Below, piece by piece: positions 1 through 6,195 of a DNA stretch of 15,296 nt. A program made the translations under genes and the position numbers. Source of the DNA: Gammaproteobacteria bacterium (GTDB lineage Bacteria; Pseudomonadota; Gammaproteobacteria; GCA-001735895); the NCBI GenBank assembly GCA_015494335.1, contig WGBK01000431.1, positions 1 to 15,296 of the forward strand. The letters run 5' to 3'. The notes under the pieces were generated by a model that made no database searches, was not told the DNA's origin, and saw nothing but the letters and a program-made list of their open reading frames with translations. Each line of letters starts with the position of its first letter. The first letter of the stretch is position 1.

Positions 1-1
1 G

Positions 2-445
2 GGCCGTGACGACATCGTGGAGAACCGCTACGTGGGCATGAAGTCGCGTGGGTGCTACGAGACCCCGGCGGGCACCGTCATGCTCAAGGCGCATCGCGCC
101 ATGGAGTCGCTCACCCTCGACCGCGAGGCCGCGCACCTCAAGGACGAGCTGATGCCGCGCTATGCGAGCATCATCTACAATGGCTACTGGTGGAGTCCCG
201 AGCGCGAGGCCCTGCAGGCACTGATCGACCAGACCCAGCAGACGGTCAACGGCGAGGTGCGCGTCAAGCTGTACAAGGGCAACGTCACCGTGGTCGGCCG
301 CCGCTCCGAGAGCGACAGCCTGTTCGACGAGTCCATCGCCACCTTCGAGGACGATGCCGGCGCCTACGACCAGAAGGATGCCGAGGGCTTCATCAAGCTC
401 AACGCCCTGCGCCTGCGCATCGCCGGCAAGAAGCGGCGTCGATGA
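2..445 (+). CDS. argG: Argininosuccinate synthase, C-terminal part (5' truncated by window edge)
   Basis: Argininosuccinate synthase joins citrulline and aspartate, using ATP, to give argininosuccinate in arginine biosynthesis in the cytoplasm. Only the last 147 residues are visible; the reading frame is open from base 2 and ends at TGA 443-445. The visible part carries well-conserved family sequence, including ENRYVGMKSRGCYETPAGT near the start of the fragment, a following helix with LKAHRAMESLTLDRE, and the stretch KLYKGNVTVVGR close to the C-terminus. The end is rich in Lys/Arg. The length after these motifs fits the roughly 400-residue form of the family. The stop overlaps the ATG of the next lipoprotein gene (ATGA), so the two are probably translationally coupled. 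The N-terminal ATP-binding domain lies outside the window and cannot be judged. Confidence 0.96.
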   Translation, partial: GRDDIVENRYVGMKSRGCYETPAGTVMLKAHRAMESLTLDREAAHLKDELMPRYASIIYNGYWWSPEREALQALIDQTQQTVNGEVRVKLYKGNVTVVGRRSESDSLFDESIATFEDDAGAYDQKDAEGFIKLNALRLRIAGKKRRR

Positions 446-924
446 ATCCATCCACGCTTCGGCCGGTAGCCATCCGCATCCTGCTGTGGGCGCTGTTCAT
501 CGGCGTGCTGCTGTGGTTGTCCGGTTGCCAGGAAGACCGCATCGAGAGTACCGAGCAGGCGATTCAGCAGAACTATTTCCTGCAATCCCTGAGCCTGGTG
601 GAAAGCGCCGGCCAGCTTCTGATGCGGCCGGGCCTGACCGAGGATGACATCACGCGCGCCATGCAGCGCATGGATCTCGGTCTGGAGCAGGCGCGCAAGG
701 TCGAGGACGGTTTTCTGAAGAAGTTGGAACCCCGGCTGGCGCGCGAATATCGTGAAAAGTTCATCCAGGGCGTCGAGGAATACCGTCTCGGCGTCGAAGC
801 CTCGGATCGCGAGCGTCAGCTCCAGGGTCTCGGAAGGCTGGGTCAATGGGGCGAGTACTGGAACCCGGTCAAGTCGGAGGTGCTGGCCAGGCTGGAACGC
901 ATGAACCAGCCCGAGCCGCGCTGA
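442..924 (+). CDS. Small predicted lipoprotein, unknown function
   Basis: A 160-residue protein whose start ATG overlaps the argG stop. Residues 1-28 form a type II signal peptide: a short polar start with Arg8 and Arg12, a hydrophobic stretch ILLWALFIGVLLW, then the lipobox LSGC with Cys29 as the predicted lipidated residue. The mature part is mostly charged and helical in character (many Glu, Arg, Gln and Leu, no further cysteines) and could form coiled coil or a helical bundle in the periplasm. Residue +2 after the cysteine is Gln rather than Asp, so outer-membrane sorting is more likely than inner-membrane retention. I do not recognise a named family. It appears to share a transcript with argG, and before the transposon insertion dinB followed only 32 bp later, but this gives no clear clue to its function. 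Confidence 0.85.
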   Translation: MNPSTLRPVAIRILLWALFIGVLLWLSGCQEDRIESTEQAIQQNYFLQSLSLVESAGQLLMRPGLTEDDITRAMQRMDLGLEQARKVEDGFLKKLEPRLAREYREKFIQGVEEYRLGVEASDRERQLQGLGRLGQWGEYWNPVKSEVLARLERMNQPEPR

Positions 925-942
925 TCCCGTCATTATCCGTGC

Positions 943-980
943 AGGGGGTTGCCTGCATGCGCAAGGGAAGCTCTGATTGA
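943..980 (+). other. Relic of the original dinB start: Shine-Dalgarno, ATG and 7-codon leader ORF
   Basis: AGGGGG at 943-948 lies 8 bases before ATG 957-959. Reading on gives MRK and then runs into the inserted element, ending at TGA 978-980 as the peptide MRKGSSD. If bases 966-1127 (element plus one copy of CAAG) are removed, the same frame reads MRKIIHIDMDA, the expected N-terminus of DNA polymerase IV (E. coli begins MRKIIHVDMD). This is therefore the pre-insertion start of dinB, now reduced to a minimal ORF upstream of the current gene. It is read in the same frame as dinB because the insertion totals 162 bp. A ribosome binding site this good may still load ribosomes, so the relic could act as a leader peptide; that is inference. 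Confidence 0.85.
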
Positions 981-1123
981 ATCTGGACGAAGCAGATTAT
1001 GCCTGAAATGTTCGAGAACAAGGCGAAGTTCGCAGCCAATAGCCAGCTATTGGCAAGAGCTTCAACGCAGTTATCGGGCATTTCAGGCATGAGATGCGAG
1101 TTCATGATTCGATCAGAGGTTCC
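966..1123. mobile_element. MITE-like palindromic element inserted in the 5' end of dinB
   Basis: The element is 158 bp. Its terminal inverted repeats of 18 bp match at 16 positions: 966-983 begins GGAAGCTCTGATTGAATC, and 1106-1123 read on the other strand gives GGAACCTCTGATCGAATC. It is flanked by a 4-bp direct repeat CAAG at 962-965 and 1124-1127, as expected for a target-site duplication. The interior is symmetric about base 1044.5: perfect 12-bp arms at 999-1010 and 1079-1090, and a perfect 8-bp hairpin GCCAATAG/CTATTGGC at 1035-1042 and 1047-1054. The whole element can fold into one long imperfect stem. It has no room for a transposase, so it would be mobilised in trans. The 4-bp duplication suits several transposase families, including IS5-like ones, but I cannot name the parent. 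Removing the element restores a normal dinB N-terminus, which strongly supports a real insertion. Confidence 0.9.
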
Positions 1124-2192
1124 CAAGATCATCCACATCGATATGGACGCCTTCTTCGCCTCGGTGGAGCAGCGCGACCATCCCGAGCTGCGCGGCAAGC
1201 CCGTGGCCGTTGGCGGCTCGCGCAAGCGCGGCGTGGTGGCCGCGGCCAGTTACGAGGCGCGTCGTTTCGGCGTGCGCTCGGCCATGCCCTCGGTCACGGC
1301 CCGCCGAAAGTGTCCGCAACTGATTTTCGTTCGACCCCGTTTCGAGGCCTACAAGGCCGTGTCGCGGCAGATCCACGCCGTGTTCCGGCGCTATACCGAT
1401 TGCATCGAACCCCTGTCCCTGGACGAAGCCTATCTGGATGTCACCGAGAACAAGCCGGGCATCGAGCTGGCTACCGAGCTGGCCGAGCGGATACGCGCCG
1501 AGATCCGTGCCGAAACCGGTCTCACCGCCTCCGCCGGCGTTTCCTACAACAAGTTCCTGGCCAAGGTGGCCTCCGATGTCAACAAGCCGGACGGCCTGTT
1601 CGTGATCCCGCCACAGCGGGCCCAGGCCTTCATCGACCGCTTGCCCATCGAACGCTTCCACGGGGTCGGCAAGGCCACGGCCCGCCGCATGCGGGCCCTG
1701 GGCATCGAAAACGGCGCGAATCTGCGCCAGACACCGCTGGACGAACTGTTGCGCCATTTCGGCAAGGCCGGGCAGTACTTCCATGCCGTGGCCCGGGGCG
1801 AGGATCCTCGCCCGGTGCGCAGCGAACGTCAGCGCAAATCCCTCGGGGCCGAGTCCACCTTCGAGGAAGATCTCTGCGAAATGGATGCCTTGCAACAGCG
1901 CCTGTCGGACATCGCCGAGGAGGTAGCCGCCCGCCTGCAACGCCAGGATTTGCAGGGGCGCTGCCTGACGCTCAAGATCAAGTTTGCCGATTTCACGCAA
2001 ATCACCCGTGCCCGAAGTTTTGACTCGCCCCTGTGGCAATCCAACCGGCTGCGCCTCGAAGGACTGCGCCTGCTGCGGGAAAACTTTCGTCCCGGCATGT
2101 GCATCCGTCTGCTCGGGCTGACCCTGTCGCGATTGTCGCCCGTCGATGATGAAACCGAAGCATCGCTTCGGCAGCTGGAGCTGGGTCTCTGA
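1104..2192 (+). CDS. dinB: DNA polymerase IV (Y-family translesion polymerase) with a transposon-derived start
   Basis: Error-prone polymerase that bypasses damaged bases. From ATG 1104 the product has 362 residues. The palm shows the catalytic motif HIDMD (Asp13, Asp15) followed by AFF, where Phe18 is the likely steric gate against ribonucleotides. The second acidic motif SLDEAYLDVT carries Asp107 and Glu108. ASAGVSYNKFLAKVASDVNKP (142-162) and FHGVGKATARRM (helix-hairpin-helix, 186-196) are typical of the family. The last six residues, QLELGL, resemble the E. coli beta-clamp peptide QLVLGL. Codons 1-7 (MIRSEVP) come from the right end of the inserted element; native sequence resumes at Lys8. 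The start is uncertain: in-frame ATGs at 999, 1008 and 1089 also lie inside the element, and none has a strong Shine-Dalgarno (weak GAG-rich sequence precedes 1104). All catalytic residues are intact, so it is not an obvious pseudogene. I see no LexA box upstream. Confidence 0.93.
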   Translation: MIRSEVPKIIHIDMDAFFASVEQRDHPELRGKPVAVGGSRKRGVVAAASYEARRFGVRSAMPSVTARRKCPQLIFVRPRFEAYKAVSRQIHAVFRRYTDCIEPLSLDEAYLDVTENKPGIELATELAERIRAEIRAETGLTASAGVSYNKFLAKVASDVNKPDGLFVIPPQRAQAFIDRLPIERFHGVGKATARRMRALGIENGANLRQTPLDELLRHFGKAGQYFHAVARGEDPRPVRSERQRKSLGAESTFEEDLCEMDALQQRLSDIAEEVAARLQRQDLQGRCLTLKIKFADFTQITRARSFDSPLWQSNRLRLEGLRLLRENFRPGMCIRLLGLTLSRLSPVDDETEASLRQLELGL

Positions 2193-2221
2193 AGGAGCGG
2201 TATCGTCGAGGATGAGAGGCG

Positions 2222-2254
2222 AACGGGCGGCTTGTGCCACCCGTCCGCCCGGTT
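2222..2254. terminator. Hairpin between convergent dinB and LamG lipoprotein genes
   Basis: Inverted repeat AACGGGCGG / CCGCCCGGTT with one bulged base and a loop of about 14 bases, lying in the 63-bp gap between two convergent stop codons. It is GC-rich but lacks a clear T-run on either side, so it may be a weak bidirectional terminator or simply an mRNA 3'-end stabiliser. Confidence 0.4.
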
Positions 2255-2255
2255 A

Positions 2256-4862
2256 CTACTGGACGTTTACAGAGACGGTGACGGAAGCGGAATCCGACGT
2301 GCCGTCATTGACGACGAACTCGAAGGCGTCCTGCCCGGCAACCGTGGACCGGAAGATTACCAGGCCATGGGCATCCGTAACCGTATCACCGGCATTGATC
2401 GGGGTGACGCCATCGGCCTGGAACAGGTTGCCCTGGCTCGGCAGGCTGGAGATGCGAGTACTCAGTGCGTCGCCATTTACATCGGCACCGCCGATGTAAA
2501 TGGCCCGATCGGATCCATCGGCGGACGCGGTCACGACTCCCGGGTTGAACTGTGGGTTGCCCGCCGCGGTCCAGAGGGGCATATCCGCCGTTCCACCGCT
2601 GCCCAACACGCCATCATTGGCGTTGGCTGAGAGGTCACGCGCGAGGCTGCCGCTGCCTTCATCGAATCTCCAGTAGCCAACCAGCCCCGCTTCGTTGCCG
2701 GTCAGGGTCTTGTTCATGTTGGCCAGGATCTCGGCCTGCGTGCGTGCAGTACTCCACACACGAATTTCATCGATCGATCCCTCGAAAGGGGTCAGCGGGT
2801 TGACCGTGGTATTGCCAAAGCTCAAAGGCCTGTCATTGGTTATGTTGCTCAGGTTGAGGCTTGCCAGAGCCGTGTTATTGGTGGATGTGATCTCGCTTTG
2901 TAGCTGGCCATCGACATACAATCGCATGAATTGGTTGCCCCCGGCGCGCACCCCGGCGACATGATGCCACTCTCCCTCTTTCAGGGCGAACGGACTACTG
3001 TTGATCCACGGAACCACTGTTTGGTCGTATGTGGCAAATGATACGGTACCGATTCCATTCCGTGCGGTGAGCCGCAAGGTATAGGGGTAGTTGCTAAAGG
3101 GGCCGCCCTTTTCCAACATGGTGATACTGCTCGGGCTGCTCGGGGTGTTAACGAGTGCGGACTTGAACCACAGTTCCACGGTGACATTATCGACGGCGTT
3201 ATCCAGCGATGCACTGTCTGGCACGGCTACGACATCCTGTTCCGAACGGGTAAACCTCAATGCTGTCCCCGCGGCCGCTACCGGCGGGGTGCTGTCGCTG
3301 ATGTCGACCGTCACGGGGGACGAGTCTACACCCGAGGCATCGAGATCGTGTGCGACAAAGGTGAATCGGTCGTTGCCGCCGGTTGCGGAGCGATATACAA
3401 CCCTTCCGGCCACAACTCTGCCTGATCCACCGGGCAGGTACGACCAATCGCTGACCGTGTCGCCTACCGCAACGGGCGTGCTGCCATCGGACTGAAACAG
3501 AGTGCCGTTGGTTGGCAAACTCGCGATATGGAGAGCCAGCACACCCGGATCCGCATCCGAGCCCGCCAGCGTAATAACCGAATTGCCGCCGGGAGCGGTG
3601 ACGATCCTGTTGATGGGGGAATCGGGGAGCGTCCAGTTGGCGCCTGCCAGCAGGTTGCCGGGATTGTTGCCCGCAAGATCATTTGCCGTCGTGCCGGTTC
3701 CTTCGTCCAGGGGCCAGTAGGCGATCAGGCCGGTTTCCGTGCCCTGCAGGTACTGGGGCATCAGGGCCATGATCCAGCTGCTGCTCAGCGCCGAGTTCCA
3801 GACGGAAACATGACTGATCTCGGCATCGGCGGTAGGGTCGGGGTTGTCGCCGAACTTGCCGATATAGTGTGCGCCGGTGCCTGTGGTGGCGCCCGCGGAG
3901 GTGATCTGAGTACCCTGACCGACCAGAATCCCGTTGTGATACAGCCGGACCGTATTCCCGGTGCGCGTGACGGCAATGAAACTCCACTGCCCGACCGCCA
4001 GTACATCCGTCGAGGTGAAGGTATCCAGGCCACTGCCGAACTTGTCGCTGCTGAAACGAATTCCACCCGTCGCCGAACTGCTCAACAGGAAGCGATGGCT
4101 CCCCACCGCGGCGGTCTCCTGCGAATAGAACACCATGCCATCGGTCAGAGTGGAGGGTTTCACCCACATGGCCAGGGTGAAGTCGTCGGAAGCGGAAAGA
4201 TCAAGGCTGTTGCCGGCCGCGGGGATCTCGATACCGTTCGTGGTGGTGTCCACGGAAGTCAAGGCCTTCCGTGCTGTCGGTGGCGTATTGACAATGACCT
4301 CGCGGATCATTGTTGTCGCCGCGTTGCCGCTGGCATCGGTGACGTTATAGGTCAGGGTATAGCTGCCGGCAACATTGATATCGACCGTGCCGGTAATATC
4401 GATCGTCAGATTGTCGTCCGCGATATCGGTCGCCGTGACCGGATCGGTGAAGGCGGTTCCCAGGCTTACGATGAAAGGACTGGGTCCGTTCAGATGGATC
4501 ACCGGCGGGGTCGTGTCCTCAACGGTGACGGAGGCCGAGCCGGTGCCCGTATTGCCCGCGTTATCGGTAAACGAGAAGGTTACGACCGTTGTGCCCAGAG
4601 GAAACAGCGACGGGGCATCGTTCGTCTCGCTGGCAATACCGCCGGCATCATCGCCGCTGGCGCCGGACAGGAAGGCCACAATGGCCGGATCCGTAGCCGG
4701 GGCGCCATTCGGCGCACTGGCTTCCACCGTGATGTCGGCCGGTACCGATACGGTTGGGGCCGTGGTGTCGGCCGTATTCTGTTTGCTGCCGCCACAGCCC
4801 GATAGCAGGGCGAAAAGGACGAGAAGGGAAGAGCGAGCGTACGATCCTGTTGTTCGGAACAT
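2256..4862 (-). CDS. Large secreted lipoprotein with HYR, Ig-like, two LamG and two cadherin-like domains
   Basis: An 868-residue protein probably displayed on the cell envelope; substrate unknown. Start ATG 4862-4860 is preceded by GAGGA with 7-8 bases spacing; an upstream in-frame TTG at 4895 is less likely. Residues 1-22 form a lipoprotein signal with lipobox LSGC (Cys23). Next come a HYR-like domain (about 34-115, with VPADITVEA and TFSFTDNAGNTG) and an Ig-like domain of the type found in surface proteins (about 117-192, TYNVTDASGNAATT). Then two copies of a module follow: a LamG/concanavalin-like fold (about 196-410 and 530-765, each with a VxLWxxxx-type strand and an AYWPLDEGTG or GYWRFDEGSG motif) and a cadherin-like segment (about 414-520 and 767-868, SLPTNGTLFQSDGSTP versus SLPSQGNLFQADGVTP). 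Such folds usually bind carbohydrate or protein ligands. No catalytic domain, sortase motif or C-terminal sorting tag is seen. Base composition is a little less GC-rich than its neighbours. Confidence 0.88.
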   Translation of the reverse strand: MFRTTGSYARSSLLVLFALLSGCGGSKQNTADTTAPTVSVPADITVEASAPNGAPATDPAIVAFLSGASGDDAGGIASETNDAPSLFPLGTTVVTFSFTDNAGNTGTGSASVTVEDTTPPVIHLNGPSPFIVSLGTAFTDPVTATDIADDNLTIDITGTVDINVAGSYTLTYNVTDASGNAATTMIREVIVNTPPTARKALTSVDTTTNGIEIPAAGNSLDLSASDDFTLAMWVKPSTLTDGMVFYSQETAAVGSHRFLLSSSATGGIRFSSDKFGSGLDTFTSTDVLAVGQWSFIAVTRTGNTVRLYHNGILVGQGTQITSAGATTGTGAHYIGKFGDNPDPTADAEISHVSVWNSALSSSWIMALMPQYLQGTETGLIAYWPLDEGTGTTANDLAGNNPGNLLAGANWTLPDSPINRIVTAPGGNSVITLAGSDADPGVLALHIASLPTNGTLFQSDGSTPVAVGDTVSDWSYLPGGSGRVVAGRVVYRSATGGNDRFTFVAHDLDASGVDSSPVTVDISDSTPPVAAAGTALRFTRSEQDVVAVPDSASLDNAVDNVTVELWFKSALVNTPSSPSSITMLEKGGPFSNYPYTLRLTARNGIGTVSFATYDQTVVPWINSSPFALKEGEWHHVAGVRAGGNQFMRLYVDGQLQSEITSTNNTALASLNLSNITNDRPLSFGNTTVNPLTPFEGSIDEIRVWSTARTQAEILANMNKTLTGNEAGLVGYWRFDEGSGSLARDLSANANDGVLGSGGTADMPLWTAAGNPQFNPGVVTASADGSDRAIYIGGADVNGDALSTRISSLPSQGNLFQADGVTPINAGDTVTDAHGLVIFRSTVAGQDAFEFVVNDGTSDSASVTVSVNVQ

Positions 4863-5178
4863 GGTGGTATCCTCGTTGATGGTTGTTCGTAACAAGGATT
4901 CTTACCCGACTGCGTAATTATCCATATCCCATGAATATGGGGTGACGGACAGTCCCCAGGCTATCTCCCCCGCCGCCTTTGGCAGGCATTGTTCCACGGC
5001 CCCGGTCTCGATGCTGAATCTCGCATTTCCCAACGGTTAGAGGGTTTGACGCCTGGCCGATGCTGGCCTGTCATCAACGGCTGATGCAGGTTCCGACAAG
5101 GCTGTTCTGTGAGCTGCCGCATGGGCTCTGGCGGCCCGTATCGGCTAGACTGCGGGTTTTCTCGCCCGGACCCTCAGG
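4863..5178. other. Divergent intergenic region, 316 bp, no gene seen
   Basis: This gap separates the LamG lipoprotein gene (minus) from the deacetylase gene (plus) and must hold both 5' regions. I see no credible ORF. Small inverted repeats are present: CCATAT/ATATGG at 4922-4927 and 4935-4940, overlapped by a bulged GC-rich hairpin GGGTGAC/GTCCCC at 4940-4957. TTGACG at 5046-5051 could be a -35 box for the deacetylase, but no good -10 lies at the right distance; TAGACT near 5147 is another weak -10-like sequence. I therefore do not call a promoter here. Confidence 0.5.
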
Positions 5179-6177
5179 ATGAAACAGGCCCTCAAGAAGA
5201 TCGTCAAAGTCCCGCTACAGCAGGCGGCGGCGCGTTTCGGCGCGCATCGGCGCAATGCCGCCGGTCCGCGGCTGTGGATTCTGATGTATCACCGTATCCT
5301 GCCGCCCACCGATCCGCGCTACGCCGAGGAAGAACCCGGCATGATCGTCGAGCCGGACACCTTCCGCATGCACCTGCAGACGCTGAAACGGCATTTCACG
5401 GTGATGCCGCTGGGCGAATGGGTGGAACGGGCCCGCAACGACCAGCCCCTGCCGCCGAAGGCCTGCGCCATCACCTTCGACGACGGCTGGCTCGACAACT
5501 ACGAATACGCCTTTCCGATCCTGCAACAGGAACAGGTTCCGGCGACCCTGTTCGCGGTATCGCACATGATCGGCACGCGCGAGCTGTTCTGGCCCAATCG
5601 CATCGTCCGGCTGTTGCAACAACCTCGCGAGCGGTTGCGGGAATTCCCGTGGCTGGCGGAGTTGCTGGGGGAAGAGGATATGGATGCGGAACGATCTTCG
5701 CAGTTGATCTATTCGCTGAAATCCCTGCCCGATCATGAACTGCTCGAACGCATTGACAAGGCTGAAGCGGAGCTGGGCCTGACGGCACCGGAGCATCCCG
5801 TGCTGCTGGACTGGCACCAGCTTGCCGAGATGGCCGAAAGCGGTCTGTTCGAGATCGGGTCCCATACCTGCCATCATTTCCGGCTTCGGGAAACCCTGCC
5901 GGCCGAAGTTCTGGAGCGCGAGGTATCCGAAAGCAAGCAGCGTCTTGAAGAGAGGCTGGAAAGGCCGGTCGAACTGTTTTGTTATCCGAACGGGGATCTT
6001 TGTCCGCAAGCTCGTGAAGCAGTATTCCGGCATTATCGAGCCGCCGTCACAACTTGCGGAGGCATCTGCGCGAAGAACACCGATGCCATGCAGATGCCGC
6101 GCTACGGCGTGCATCAGGGTAGTGCATCGACACCAATCCAGCTACTGGCCCGCCTCTCCGGCTGGCCGATGACCTGA
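5179..6177 (+). CDS. Polysaccharide deacetylase family protein (NodB homology)
   Basis: A 332-residue carbohydrate esterase family 4 type protein, expected to remove acetyl groups from N-acetylated sugars in a surface polysaccharide. Motif 1 is TFDDGW at 99-104, with Asp101 as likely general base and Asp102 as metal ligand. Motif 2 is SHTCHH at 228-233, giving metal ligands His229 and His233. FCYPNG at 267-272 fits the later Arg/Pro motif region. LMYHRI (35-40) near the start is the strand common in WalW/PgaB-like members. An insert of about 90 residues separates motifs 1 and 2. The N-terminus is basic (MKQALKKIVK) without a clear signal peptide, so the protein may be cytoplasmic or peripheral. 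A GGA at 5168-5170 precedes ATG 5179. The substrate is not evident; a role in polysaccharide assembly is inference. Confidence 0.88.
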   Translation: MKQALKKIVKVPLQQAAARFGAHRRNAAGPRLWILMYHRILPPTDPRYAEEEPGMIVEPDTFRMHLQTLKRHFTVMPLGEWVERARNDQPLPPKACAITFDDGWLDNYEYAFPILQQEQVPATLFAVSHMIGTRELFWPNRIVRLLQQPRERLREFPWLAELLGEEDMDAERSSQLIYSLKSLPDHELLERIDKAEAELGLTAPEHPVLLDWHQLAEMAESGLFEIGSHTCHHFRLRETLPAEVLEREVSESKQRLEERLERPVELFCYPNGDLCPQAREAVFRHYRAAVTTCGGICAKNTDAMQMPRYGVHQGSASTPIQLLARLSGWPMT

Positions 6178-6195
6178 AGATCGCTTCTCGTCGCT

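Noticed and set aside
925..1103. LexA (SOS) box upstream of dinB
   Set aside because: No CTGT-N8-ACAG-like site is present before either the old or the present start.
3528..4805. A 425-codon plus-strand frame opposite the LamG lipoprotein gene
   Set aside because: The minus-strand gene has a signal peptide, lipobox and clear domains; this is its shadow.
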